Below, one piece after another: positions 11,721 through 24,900 of a stretch of 64,000 nt of DNA (positions within the stretch are counted from its first letter, which is position 1; every line of letters begins with the position of its first letter). Source of the DNA: Topomyia yanbarensis (lineage: Eukaryota > Arthropoda > Insecta > Diptera > Culicidae). The notes beneath the pieces were generated by a model, which was given only the letters and a program-made list of their open reading frames with translations, was not told the DNA's origin and ran no database searches. The stretch spans positions 211,284,546 through 211,348,545 of the forward strand of contig NC_080670.1 in assembly GCF_030247195.1 (NCBI RefSeq), given 5' to 3'. A program made the position numbers and the translations under genes.

Positions 11721-12299
11721 TAAACAACGCTTGAAAAATTATAACCGGTTGACGACCTACACCTACACCAATCATGTCAGAATCACCTCCTGGACAACAG
11801 CTAAGCCCGGAAATAGTAAGAAGTCAGAAGCATCCAACGAAAATCGAAGCCAGCGCATCTCCCCACCAAGGCCAACAACGCCAACAAAAACGGTCCTTGT
11901 CAGGACCACCATCATTTTTGTAAAGAATAATTTGAAATATTCCTCGCCCAAATCACCTTTTGTCCGAAAATTCCAATGAATATCAACATATTTGAAGAAC
12001 GTGTTCCTTATGTATTCTACATCTCTCCGGTTATGTCGCAGACATTACCCACCCATCTTTTTCTTTTTCATACGCAAATTATCGACGCCTAATTAAGGGA
12101 TTTGATTTTAACTGGGTTAGTCGTTAGTACAAAATCTTATTCTATTTTAAACAAAAATGACAATTTTTTTCAAATAAATTAACAAGCGAACAACAATAAT
12201 AACGAGGCAATTATCAAAAACACCAAAATTCTAGCTTATATACTATATTTGAATTGCATTGTGGATGAAATTGTATTGTTACGATACGACAAAAATTAC

Positions 12300-12560
12300 A
12301 TAGGTAACATTGTGTGAGCGATACGCCTTCTCGTAGGATTTCTGTTACGAGCTTCGTTTGTAATGCCGTCGGTCTGATAAAATGTAGTTGCTGGATACCA
12401 GCTTTTCCACGCCTTTTGTTGCTCCAAGCAAAGTTCCTGCAATGCTACGACTTTGAGACTTTGAAGCTCGTTATGCAGGATTAGATCAAACTCGGGGAAG
12501 GCAAGTGACTTGCAGTTTCATGTTCCAAGTTTCCAATCGTGGTCCTTTTGTCGTCGTCGA
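12300..12560 (-). mobile_element. RTE-like endonuclease N-terminal fragment
   Basis: The minus strand reads WKLGT-stop-NCKSL followed by FDLILHNELQSLKVVALQEL, which matches the start of the apurinic-type endonuclease of RTE-like elements (a TWN block, then VVALQE). The tryptophan codon of the TWN block has become TGA. The frame stays open to about 12300. It lies about 1.5 kb from the RTE-like insertion at 14090-15824, on the same strand but separated by copia sequence, so it is probably an independent copy. Confidence 0.6.
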
Positions 12561-12879
12561 CTGTTCCGATCCGTATTATCTTGACTGCTGATGGTAACAT
12601 GGTGAATTCTGGGCGGCTTATTTGTACTGCACCAACGCCCTGTCTCGTCGGAAGACCGCGTTTGGAGTATCTTCGTTATGTGCCATCCTCTGTAACTGAC
12701 ACCTGCGACAGGGCTTTAGTTCTGCCTACGGTAGGGTAGAAAAGCGTCCAAGTTCGCTCGCATCTTCTCATTTCGCCACTACTATAGAAGGTAGTAGTAC
12801 ACAGTCGACGCCGGCCTATAGATTAAACGTAAAAAGATCATCGCTGGGAGACATGAGATAGGAGCTAGTAAACACTGGA

Positions 12880-13153
12880 ATGTATTAACCATTTGACGAT
12901 GCTGGACGCACATCTCCGACATATTGAACTCGTGGATAGTGGTACCTGCGCTTGTGGATATGTTTATCACTATATCAAATCTATTGACTTGTCGTACGAC
13001 GAGTATCATTCGTCAGTTCTCGGCTTAGGGACTCCCTATCAGCGCCAAGGGAGACTACCCAACGTTCCAGTACGGGATGTTCTGGCATGTCATGATGTTC
13101 CTTATATGTCCCTTGCCTATTATTTGTTGAAGTCAGATGATATCAAAATTTAG
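12880..13153 (+). mobile_element. Non-LTR retrotransposon C-terminal cysteine-histidine fragment
   Basis: The open frame contains LVDSGTCACGYVYHY, then DEYHSS and RDVLACHDVPYMS. The CxCG..H..C-type pattern after a reverse transcriptase or RNase H region is characteristic of I- and Loa-type elements. The last cysteine is not seen in frame. No reverse transcriptase is attached. Confidence 0.5.
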
Positions 13154-13379
13154 CTCTTTTCTTTTTTCTCACTCTTCAGAAACTCTCTGTCCTCCTGATG
13201 TTGTGTCATCGATGGTCTGCTGCTTACACCAGGCCCGACATCCTTTCAGCCTCTGCAATATTGGTCCTAAAAGCGAAACGAATATCGTGTCGCAGAGCAG
13301 AGTGAATGAAGCTACTAAACTTCAATACTATTGTACTCAGTATAGGGTTCAAAACTCCTCCTCAACGATGTTGCTGTAA

Positions 13380-14089
13380 AAGTTCTTCGCTGTTCTTTAT
13401 TCCGATGACCGCGCTGTTTTTTTTCCAATTTAACACGGTTTAATGGTTTTGTCAAAAGATCCGCCTTCATCTCGTCTGTAGGTAGATATCGAAGACGAAT
13501 TATTCTTCGTTGATGCAAATCCTTTGTAGAAGCATGTTTACTATCTGTATGCTTTAAGCTTCTTTCAGTACGTTCCGATTCCACCATTTTGATTGTGGAT
13601 TGGTTGTCTTCCCATACAGCCACCACAGAATTTCCTAGCAACCTTCTGCCAATGCGATGAACTCGGTTTCTTTTGATGATAGGGCTACACAGTTCTGCTT
13701 TCTTGTGTCCCAACACTTCAATCCGCCTCCATAGTTCAGCAAGAAATCGGAATTTATTTAGATATTCTTGGTGTGGTCGGAACTAGATTGGTACAGTTCT
13801 CAATAGCAATTGATTGATCGTCAGTATATTCGTTGAAATCATCCCGTTGTACCGATAGCTCTTCAACTGCCGAGTCGAATTCATCCCCATCTTAAGGAAT
13901 GGGTAACCCAATATCGTTCTTCTTCAGCATCACATCAAACTCAACGTTGTCATCTTCACAGGTGACCACCTTCGATGAATTTCGTATTTGGCTTTTTGTC
14001 GACTGCCCAGTCAGCATCCACGAAGCATTCTAAGCCACCTTTTCCGGATCCCAGGTGTAAGCAATGATCTTTAGTTGTGTTAAGGTATC
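13380..14089 (-). mobile_element. Copia-type element, RNase H part (3' half)
   Basis: The minus strand encodes the end of a copia polyprotein: a GGLECFVDADWAVD block at about 14010, a TRKQ/ALSSKETEF RNase H block near 13690, then EDNQSTIK and LPTDEMKADLLTKPL near 13440-13610. The frame is broken by stops and shifts. A 240-bp segment (about 13745-13985) is a diverged extra copy of linker sequence also present at 16255-16490, placed inside the RNase H region. The reverse transcriptase half lies beyond the RTE-like insertion, at 15825-16700. Confidence 0.8.
14078..14089. repeat. Target-site duplication, left
   Basis: TGTTAAGGTATC here is repeated exactly at 15825-15836. The two copies flank the RTE-like insertion. 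The copia coding frame runs into one copy and out of the other. Confidence 0.85.
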
Positions 14090-15824
14090 TTTATTTATTT
14101 ATTAGCAGATTAAGGCCGAAGTGGCCTGTGCCGTATACAAAAGATTCCTCCATTCCACTCGGTCCATGGCCGCGCGTCGCCAGCCACGCAGTCTGCGAAG
14201 GGTCCGCAAATCGTCTTCCACCTGGTCGATCCATCGTGCTCGCTGCGCGCCACGTCTTCTTGTACCGGTCGGATTGCAATTGAGAACCGTTTTCACCGGG
14301 CTATTGTCCGACATTCTGGCTACGTGCCCGGCCCACCGTAGTCGTCCGATTTTCGCGGTATGACAGATGGGCGGCTCCCCCAACAGCTGATGCAACTCAT
14401 GGTTCATTCGCCGTCTCCATGTGCCGTCTTCCATCTGCACTCCACCGTAGATGGTACGCAGCACTTTCCGTTCGAAGACACCAAGTGCGCGTTGGTCCTC
14501 CACGAGCACGGTCCAGGTCTCGTGCCCGTAGAGAACTACCAGTCTAATCAGCGTCTTGTAGATGGTCAACTTCGTACGACGGCGAACTCTGTTCGACCGA
14601 AGTGTCTTGCGGAGGCCAAAGTAAGCACGATTTCCTGCCACGATGCGTCTACGAATCTCTCTGCTGGTATCATTGTCGGCGGTCACCAGTGAGCCCAAGT
14701 ACACGAACTCTTCAACCACCTCGATTTCGTCGCCACTTACTTTGTCTTCGACGTGTTGATGGCAAGTCCGACGCGCTTGGATTCTCTTTTCAGTCTGATG
14801 TAGGCTTCCTCCATCTTCTCAAAGTTTCGTGCAATAATATCAACGTCATCGGCGAAGCCAAGTAGCTGAACGGACTTTGTGAAAATCGTACCACTCGTGT
14901 CGATCCCTGCTCTTCTTATTACACCTTCCAGCGCGATGTTGAATAACAGACACGAGAGACCATCACCTTGCCGTAACCCTCTGCGTGTTTCGAAGGGACT
15001 CGAGAGCGTCCCTGAGACACGTACTACGCACATCACCCGATCCATCGTCGCCTTCACTAATCGCGTCAGTTTGTCCGGGAATCCGTACTCGTGCATAATC
15101 TGCCATAGCTGATCTCGATCGATAGTGTCGTATGCGGCTTTGCAGTCGATGAACAAATGATGTGTGGGCACATTGTACTCGCGGCATTTCTGCAGTACTT
15201 GACGAAGAGCGAACACCTGGTCCGTGGTAGATCGTTCGCTCATGAAACCCGCCTGGTACTGCCCCACGAACTCTCTTGCAATTGGTGATAGTCGACGGCA
15301 TAGTATTTGGGAGAGTACCTTGTAGGCGGCGTTCAGCAGGGTGATTGCTCGGTAATTACAGCAATCCAGCTTGTCGCCCTTTTTGTAGATAGGACACACG
15401 ACACCTTCCGTCCACTCCTCCGGTAAAATCTCCTCCTCCCAAATCTTAGTAATCACCCAGTGCAGTGCTTTAGCCAGTGGCTCGCCACCGTGTTTTAGTA
15501 GCTCGCTTGGTATTTGGTCAACCCCAGCGGCTTTATTATTTTTGAGCCGGCTAATCTCCTCCTGGATTTCTTGGAGATCCGGAGCCGGTAGTGTAATGTC
15601 TTCCGCGCGTGATCCCAGGTGCGTTACCATGCCATCCTCGTCGTCTGCTGCATCGCCGTTCAGGTGTTCTTCGTAGTGCTGCCGCCACCTCTGGATCACC
15701 TCACACTGGTCCGTGAGAAGATTCCCGTTTGTATCTCTGCACATGTCGGCCTGTGGTACGTGGCCCCTGCGCGAGCGGTTCAACTTCTCGTAGAATTTCC
15801 GTGTCTTTAGCGCGGTACAGCTGC
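14090..15824 (-). mobile_element. RTE-like non-LTR retrotransposon, 5' truncated, inserted in copia
   Basis: Two minus-strand frames together cover reverse transcriptase and C-terminus. The first (15783-14737) has KAAGVDQIPSELL, CPIYKKGD, the FIDCKAAYDTID block, RRGLRQGDGLSCLLFN and the catalytic FADD. The second (14719-14102) has [20 protein letters not shown] and a RLRWAGHVARM block typical of RTE-like elements. A single shift near 14730 separates them. The 3' end is a short TAAATAAATAAA repeat tail. A perfect 12-bp target duplication flanks it. The endonuclease is missing, so the copy was truncated at insertion. It looks fairly young. Confidence 0.88.
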
Positions 15825-16700
15825 TGTTAAGGTATCGCAGTGTTCGTTTTACCTCTGTCCAGTCTCGTCGGTTGTGTTGGGTATCTTCCTGGCGAGTAAC
15901 GAAGTACTAACACATATATCCCGCCTTGTGGTAACCGCGATATATAACAAACCGCCAACTGCACTGCGGTACGACGAGTCTGTAGGCAATATCTTCTCCT
16001 CTTTTTGTTTTATGTATGCCGGGTCGAGGGGAATCTTTGAAGGCTTTGCGTTCTCATGTCCAAACCGTTCAATAAGCTTCTCGATGTAACCCATCTGACT
16101 GAACGTGTAGTGTCCGAGCTCATTTGCAATGTGAATGCCCAAAAAATACCGCAACTACTCTTTCTTCAACATAGTTTCAATCTCGAGAAACTCCTGTTCC
16201 GATTTGCAAAAGACGACCATATCGTCTACATAAATCAGGATAAACGTAAATTTGTGGTCGAAACTGGATTGGTATCGTTCTCAATAGCAATTGGTTGATC
16301 GTCAGTCTATTCTTTGAAATCACTCTCTTGTTCCGATTGCTCTTCAGCTGCCGAGCCGAATTCATCCGCCTCTTCAGGAATGGGTAACTCAGTATCGTTC
16401 ATCTTCAGCATCGCATCAAACTCAACGTCGTAATCGTCACTGGTGATTGAAGAATCTTTAGGGAAACCTTCGATGAATTTCGTATCCCGACTGATAATGG
16501 TTTTCCGGGTAACTCTGTCTAGGAATCTGTACGGTCCTTACGGTCCGGCGAATATCCCACAAACGTAAGCTTCTGAGCGGTTGCAGAGAACTTTTTTGGT
16601 TTCGCCAAACTTCCGAAAATCTTCAGACCCATTTGGCTTCTTATCATTCCACAACTCATGGTGTCACGTTCGAAGGTTTTGTCGGAAGGATGTTCTGCAC
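15825..16700 (-). mobile_element. Copia-type element, reverse transcriptase C-terminus and linker
   Basis: The minus strand encodes MRYFLGIHI, GYIEKLIERFG and SKIPLDP, the conserved end of copia reverse transcriptase, near 16154-15990. Upstream, at 16200-16250, lies ILIYVDDMVVF-like sequence with the catalytic YVDD. The linker toward integrase follows to about 16700. It joins the RNase H part at 13380-14089 across the RTE-like insertion, so both belong to one interrupted element. Stops and shifts mark it as dead. Confidence 0.8.
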
Positions 16701-17326
16701 ATAATTTTTGCTCAGCGTTTGGTGGAAAAATGAATAAATCAGTGGACTAGCAATTGACGATCATCTGCTTTCTGACGAGCAGGAGCGAATGTGGGTTTAG
16801 GTTATCATGAATGCAGCGTGTTTTTTTCGACCGAAAATGATTAACTTCTTCTTCAGATATTACAGCATTTCACAAGTAAATACTCAAATCTAGAAAGAGA
16901 AAAGCGTAAGTGATTTTCTTTTGATTTTATAAAGTGGCAAATCGTTACCTCAAGTTATGCCTTAAATATCTAACTGACATTTCTCAATAATTCCATTAAA
17001 TATTTCAAATTTAAACTAATGGAATATTTATTGTCATTCCTTTGTCTAACTTATTCTTAAAATGGTTTGACTCTTTAGCTAATTTTGACATCAAATAGTC
17101 AAATTACGATTGACATATATTTTTGACGTTTAACAGTTTTCTAACTATGCTGACCCATATTTGTCCCATTTTCTATAAAATTTCCTATCTTTATGGGACT
17201 GATTTGCGATCATGGGTAGTACAGCCCAGTTGAAAAGCAGCCCGGTTAAAGTGCAGTTACCGAATGATTGCCTATTTTTTTTAACAGCTCAGTCACGCGA
17301 TATTTATATTTTTTTGACAGCTTAGT
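16701..17326. other. AT-rich spacer, nothing recognised
   Basis: No gene, RNA or terminal repeat pair is visible. Confidence 0.3.
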
Positions 17327-17715
17327 CACAGCTAACAGACATCCATGATCGAACAAAAATATTTAAAAAACGTGCGTAAACATTTGAATTAATATACGAC
17401 TTATCCCAACTATCCGTCAAATCCATTCTGGAACCGGTTCGAAATCCTGAATGGATTCAATATGGAATCTTGTTCAAAGAAAACAACCGATTCCGACTCT
17501 ATCGGTTGATGCATTTGAACTGGAATTCATGCTGGAAGTCGGAACCGGTTCCGGACTAATTTGACTGGGTAGAGAAATAATCACTGTCAATTCTGTCGTA
17601 CTCATGAAAAAACATGACGACAGTAGCGCACCTGGTTTGGATATCCCAACTACCTTCGAAACCGTTAGAGATTTTACACAAGTTGAATGCTGAAGATGGA
17701 CGTCTGTTCTCTGTG
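17327..17715. mobile_element. MITE, copy 2 of the 2862-3278 family
   Basis: It begins CACAG..CAGACATCCATG and ends GGACGTCTGTTCTCTGTG, like the copy at 2862. The left terminus carries a small change (CTAA in place of AGAA). CTTAGT occurs just outside both ends (one extra C on the right), a likely target duplication. It is non-coding. Confidence 0.72.
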
Positions 17716-18918
17716 CCTTAGTTCTTAGGGTCAAATAAAAAATTAAAAAATCTAGCGTTAAGTAATAGGAAATGTAAAGCATTGAAAATTGGCACTTCCA
17801 AGCTAACGTGATGTGCCGTATCAAATACACGGATTGAGCAAAAAAGTCGAGTTTCGACAAGAACGGACCAACGACGAACCATGCGATAAGTCCTGAAAAC
17901 GAACTCATCATCTGTTTGTGGAGCTCAAGATTGTGTACGACTCAGTCAAACAAAACTGATCAAGTTGATTCGTATGACACTGGATGGACGATGCGCTCTG
18001 CAGTCCGGTGTGCAAAGGAACAGATCCCAAGCAACCAAAAGTTCGTATAAGAGAACTGCACAAGCTTCTCGTTTTAAGTAATTTTGCGATACGTTTTATG
18101 TTCTAATAGCGGCTTAAGCAGCTTTCAAGTTCTATGCAAGCTTGAGCAGCTTGCACGAGATCTTAATTTCTTAGCATCGCGAACTAAATCGACATCATTG
18201 GCGTCGATTGCAAAGTAGTATAAGAGGTATTTGTGCCTTTTAACAGAAAAACGACGAGAGTCGTACTGAGTATGAATTCTAACAAGATAATGGTACGTGG
18301 TAGCTAGTGTAAGAGAAAAAGGATGAGTAGGGTACAAGTATGTCAACAGGTTTCTATACTTATTCTAGGAACACTAGTGGCATGTGATAACGACATTTTT
18401 CAAACATCATACATTTGTATGGGATTTTAGTTTGAAGCAAAATTAAGTCAGATTCTAAACTTTATCTCAGTCAAAATGTATTACCTGACAAGCTGTTAGA
18501 ACCTCACTCAATTTAGGCGCCAAGCAAAAATGGTATACCTATGTGAACAGTATGGGAAATGAATTCATTTACTCGCAAGTATCGTCCCTGCTGGCAGTCA
18601 AATCGACGATTCATCAAGCTTCATCTCTTTGCTAGAAGTACAACGAAGGTTAATTATGGGCGTTTATTACCGAACGACGACGTTCACCTTGACCACGGGA
18701 ACATGTCATCGCAATAGTTTTTGCCTGTTGGCGGAGACTTTTTTGCAAATAGTGAATTATAATCGCTATATCTTTTAACTTTCTTCCACAGACACTTTTT
18801 TGTCCTCTAACAAACAGTCAGTGTTAATTCATTCGGCCATAAAGCCAGCAACGTGGCGAATAGTAAAACATCAATTCGCCATGTACATTCGCCATCAGAC
18901 GAAGGCCGCCGGTTTACC
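17716..18918. other. Sequence downstream of MAK16, probable 3' flank
   Basis: It lies 3' of the MAK16 stop codon on the minus strand and should hold its 3' untranslated region. I see no other gene. An open frame at 17474-17911 overlaps the MITE and has no recognised domain. Confidence 0.3.
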
Positions 18919-21900
18919 TCACTGATGTAACCGATGCCGCGTTGGGCCAGTTTCCACCTCATACTCGATTTCCAGGTGAGGTTTGCGTAGTTTCTTCGGT
19001 TTCCTCTTACCGCTGGTGGAGGCGGCCGGTGTTTTGTCGGTGCTGGTTGGTTTCTTCGGCAGGCGCGGTGTGACCTTCGGGGCAATGTCCTGTTTGGAAA
19101 TAAAGGTAAAGAGGGGAAATGGTTAGATTAGAGGTTTGAAGGTGGATTTTATCTTATATAGGAGGTGTAGTCTTGGAAATAGTTTGTGTAAATAAGAACA
19201 CTTATTTACAACTGGTTTACCCCTCAAGCTCGGGAATAATTTTTCACTAATGGTCAATCCCCCTACATCTATGCATATGTCATCGCATATGCAACGACAG
19301 TCCCGACTAAAATATATTTTTAAAATAACGGCTTACAAAATAGAATTGATTTCAATTTATGGCTGCCATCAAAAGATGAGTCGATTTAGCTTTAATTTTG
19401 GTGTGACATGTTCTCGGGACATTATCGCCATTGTCCAGTTGAACACATATACGATTCCTATTTAGAGAAATTTAAATAAATACAGATCAGAAGTGTAGGA
19501 TAATTTCCTCAGTCAGTACGTGACAATGTAACATACATCGATAAGTACAAAGTTCTGTACGTGCCTAGAATCGATCGGTCAATTATCGCCCCACCTAGAA
19601 TCGAACTACTAAACAACGCCCGGCGATAATTTTATTTACCATACATTCCGTTCAAGTAAATATTACCCTCAAACCACTGTTTGTTACGAATAAGCGTGCA
19701 AAAAGCAGTAAAAACAAACCTCCCGATCGAACAATACCAGCACAGTCAAGTTTTGATCCGTACTCTGGATCGAATCTCGCACGAATCACATCTCAGCTAC
19801 ACCGCCCCAACCGGCACGCTAATGATTCGCGAGGGTCAACCCAGCCGGATAGAGTGCAGAACACCTCACTGTCAAGTTCAAGACCAACAGCAGCACGCGG
19901 AACCAAACTCGATTGCTTGTTTGCATCAGCAAAAGCCTGCTGATCTTATTTTCGTTGTTGCTGCTGTTCAGAAAAGCTCTCCTCTCTCTCTCGCGTATCC
20001 GCAGCCTATAGGTAGGGGGGTACATATCTCGTGATCTGTCATGCAGTAACCTCTACAGTAACTACCTTTAGTGGGCACTCAACTGTAACCGGCCAACCAA
20101 ACCAGGCTATGATGGTGACCTTGAATGTTACACCGGGTAGACGCAGTCGAACATTTGCAAATTGCGTCCACTCCACACCGCACCGATTGGTCGATGAGTG
20201 GAGACACGCAGTAGTCGGTAATTAAAACCGGTTATATTTGAGAGATTACATACGGGCGGGAATGCACACATCACCCTAATATAGCCGTCAGTCAGTCGAC
20301 AATGATGATGGTGGACTGGATTGATGACTGGAAAATCTCCTTTTTTGTTTGCGTCAATTTTGTTTGCATTCTTTATTATCGCAGCAAGCTGCGATTGATG
20401 GCAGTTTTGCAAAAATTCTTAAAAATGAGTTACGCTTTCGGTGGTAAGCGACGCGAGTCGTCGCTAGAACGTAGAACGTTATTACACATCTCGCGCCGCC
20501 CGTTTAAAATCTGATCCTATACGTAGTAGCACCGGTTTTGGGTGAGAAATCAGTAGTTGTAGTACCGAGAAGCAAATGTACACAATAATAATAATTATAT
20601 CGGCGCGTGACGAACGGCAAGAAGCAGTCGCACACACATCTTCCGCGTTGGATTTTGCACTGCACCCGTGTTGGTATGCTGGTTGCTTGGATCTGAGATA
20701 GGTTACGCGAGGGGGGGGGGGAGGGGGTCATGACTGTGAGTTCTACCAAGCAACAAGGCCTTCTACAGATGTCTAAAATTAAATGGCTGTATTTAGCATC
20801 TCATGCTCATTTATCGCTTTATGTACATGAATCTAGCCTCGGTGCAGCAGCAGATCGGATTCTGGTGAGTTTTGAAATATATTTACGTAAGATACGAGCT
20901 AGGAGGCAAGACTGTCGACCGAGGGGAAAGTGCGAAACAAAATGTCAATGACGTTTCGTCATCCGGAAATGGGGAAGCACTTGAACTTTCAATCAGGGGT
21001 GCCAGGATTCGCTTACAATCAGACCCACACTACTTTTACAGTAAACGGCAAGTTACGACGGGTATTTGAAGAATCTGGAATTTTTATAGTTCAAGAGTTG
21101 AAATATTGTTCAAATATCAAAAAACTAATTTAAAATGAAAGTACTTCAAAATAATCTTTATCTGTCAACACAATAATTCGCACGACCTGTCTGTTTTTTA
21201 TGTAAATCTGTATAAATGACTGTTCTACTTACGATGGGGCAATACCAAAAACTAATGCTGATTTCGTTTTTAGAATCGAGTCGCTCTAGGTTCGCTCTGA
21301 GCTGTCACTTTTGTATGGATTTTGTAAATATTAGAGCGAACCTAGGGCGACTCTGATCTAAAACCGAAATCAGCATAAGAGTCTTAAATATGTAAACATT
21401 AATGAAAATTAAAATATATTTATCCAAGAGCCGCTAGATTTGTATATTCCTTGCGTAGTTGCGTAGTTTCGAGATGCTTTCAGCCATTTGACTACATGAC
21501 ATGATTTTTTATGAAAACACTAGGAATCGGTCAAAAGTACTGTGTGTCCTGTCCACCGTGCCAAACTGTAACACAGGTGGCGTCGTGAAGACAGTAGAAT
21601 TGGCATTTTTTAATTTTTTTCAAATTTGCTCTTCGAGCAATACTACAGGTAAAGATTTTCCACGAGTTGTCAACCGATATAGCCTCCTTTCCGGTTGAGA
21701 TGTCAACGATTTACAACTTTTTCAGAGCATTACTATCATTAATCCTTGGGAGTATGGGTTGGTTTTTCATTTAACGATTTCGGGTTTCATAAAGCATAAA
21801 TTGTCGGGTTAGCTCGCGCACGGATTTTTTTTTTCAATTTTTTGGTTTCAGGTTGGAAAAAATGAAACCCGACCATCATTATAGTTTGGTGTATTCCCAC

Positions 21901-24900
21901 CGATTAGTCACTTGTTTTAATCGCTTCGGTTATATTTAATATTCGACGTACTTCGAGAAAGATTCATTCGTTGTGTTTTGCGTGAATCGGCTTGGAATTT
22001 CATTCATACCATTGATGAAGTTGTTTCAAAGTGCTTGCCATTTGCTTTGTTGTGAAAAAAGCAGCGAAGGACGCAATTGATCAAACTTATGCCACTTTAC
22101 CACTAAATTTGCCATTTATAACTTATAGTCGGCACTCTGACATTGGCACGCATTTGCTCACTGCGTGAAGATCGTCAAATCTTATTAGCATTAGAAGTCT
22201 ACCGCTGTGACCGTAACGCCCTTAACAACCATAAGACATCAGGTGGTGGTGTGCTTATCACTGTTCGCCATGCTATAGAAGCCCGAGAGATCAACGAAGA
22301 CCAGTTGGCGAGCATCGAGTAAGTGAAACTTGCCAATCGTCCGTTTCTCTGTCGTTATACCATTGCACCACGTCCTTGCTGTAATGACAACTGTGGCTAG
22401 ATCTGACCAAAAATTATGGTATTTATGAAGGATAAAATATGTTTGTTGAGGCACTCCCTTTTGTATACTTCTGGCTCCATAGTCTTATCGATCAAAAAAA
22501 TACTGGTTTTCTTGCTACAATAACAGATTCCTTGCCAAATCATAAATTCGTTAACGAACTTTTTCACAAAAACAAACTTAAATACCAGAAACCTTGCGGC
22601 GAGCAGGATCTTCATAGAATTTTAGCCCCTAGAGTTGTTTGAAATCGGCTTTCCAATAGGCTTCATCGTCAACCAAGATACATCCTGCTTGTTGTGTGAT
22701 GCTTCAGTAGAGCTGTCTATTCGTTCGGTAGCATTCTGTGAAACGGATTCGCCACACAGTACAGAAATTGGCTTTTTTCGACAAATAAAAATCGGGCTGT
22801 ACGCCTACAATTTCGAAAGAACCTTCAACCACCATTGACGATAAACTGTTCCGCTCCGGAGCTTCGTGTGCACTTAACGGGCAGTTATGAGAGTGTCTGT
22901 GTATGTTTTACATCAAGAGCAGTGCTTTTAGCAGTGAAATAAAAGAGATAATTTCCGGATGGATCGAGAAAAAAACGATAAGAAATTTTACAAAAACGAA
23001 CCATTTCCATTCGGGCGGCCGAAACTTTGGTCATACCCGTCGAAATGATAGATATTGGCATATTCCTCAGCTCTCTGGTTGCCTTAATGATAAGTTCTCG
23101 GTTTCGCCACGAAGTTGTTCGAATAGATCCTTCGCTTCAGTCTCGCTCAAAAATTATCAATTGAGATTCGTTTGTTTCACGCTAGGAAGGTTGGCGTTCT
23201 TAAAGACGATTCAAACGCTCTCCTCTCCGCTCCATTTCGTGTAATGAGTCGAGACCAGATCCGGCCAGAACACTACATCGTCCTTTGGGTGGTTTCTTAA
23301 TGTACGTTACAACTTCTTGTATTTCATGCTGTACATCTCCCCGTTTACTGCAAGTTGCAAAGAAAAGAAGACCGACTTTGACACGCTTTCTCACTACTTG
23401 TCAGCCATAAAAGAACTTCAGGTGGGAGATGCATTCTACGTCGCTGCTCACTTCCTTCGTAGGGAACGTGAAATAGCCGGTCCACTATCAATCAATGCCG
23501 TCCAGCGTCAGGTACGTCTCGTCCTCCATGATCACAACCACGTTGCTGTTCGCAGGGAAGACATTCATCACCTTCAGCTGTTGCCTTGGTATGGTCACTT
23601 GCGCCTCTGACACGGCCGGCCTCGATTTCCGCTTCCTCATAGCGATGTCCATGTTGGCCAAATTCTTTTCACGATCTGGCTGGTCGCGCCAACCTCCTGA
23701 CTTAAGGCGTGGAAAATTTTTGCTACCTTGACTTCCATCTCATCGGAGCGTGCCATGATCTTGTATATGAACGCTTGGCAGTATCCGGTCGACACAAAGT
23801 GCGTTACGATGACGGACTTCTTCGCTCCAGGGTGGTCATTAAAACTATGATGTATTTCGCCTTCAGGAGAAAAATTTAGTGCTAGGACCAAGCTAGCACC
23901 GGATTGACGCTAGCTCACTGCTCTCATTTCACCAGTTCTCAACAGCTTAAAATGAAGTCCTCTTCTTGCGGTACATCACGCTTTACAAGGGGTTTGCTTA
24001 GAAACACAATTAGCGTTTCCGTTTTTGGAGCTAGCACCAATCCGGCGTTAGCTTAATCTTGGTACTAAGTTAGTGTCGGATTCTGATGAGACGAAGTCGA
24101 AACGCAAATTCCATAACGTAATTATAAACCATGGAACGTATTTGCTCCACTAAATATTCGCTATGGCTGTCGTAAACAAAATGATGAAGCTGTCATTTTT
24201 TTTTCTGTATATAGCCATCTTATACTTATTGATAAATCACTGGTGGACCCACCACCAAAATCGGTGAACTTTGGCTCTCTTTTAGTGGAAGCTTTAGTTG
24301 CATCTGCGAATCTTCTACGTTCACAACCTATGTAACAGAAGCCAAGTCGGGCGGCCTTCAAACTGACGTTATCTATACGGACCTTGCTTTTGACAAGAAT
24401 AATCAAGCTATTGCGGTGGCAAAGTTGGATAGACTTGGCTTTGGTGCTAATATTCTCCGTTGGATGCAATCGTATCTCAGTAATCGTCGTCTAGCAGTCA
24501 TAATAGAAGATTGTGTATCCGAAGAGTTCTTCGCTTCATCTAGTATTCCGCAAGGCAGCTACCTCGGTCCATTGATTTTTCTCCTGTATTTCAACGACGT
24601 TAACTTTCGTTTAGAAGGACCACGGTTGTCTTTCGCTGACGACCCGAAATTATACCACCGAACCCGGAATACTGATGACGCAGTTTTTCTTCAACGCAAA
24701 CTGGTAACCTTTGCGGAATGGTACGAAATCAACCGAATGACCCTAAATCCCAAGAAATGCACGGTCATTCATTACGTTCTTGAGGAAAAAAACACCAATT
24801 CGATTACCAATACTGTCTAGCAGAATCATCAATCGACAGAGCGAATTGTGTCAAAGATCTCGGAAGTTTTTCTCGATGAACAACTGACGTTTAAGCAGCA

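Noticed and set aside
14077..15300. Many overlapping plus-strand frames
   Set aside because: They are shadows of the RTE-like reverse transcriptase encoded on the minus strand.
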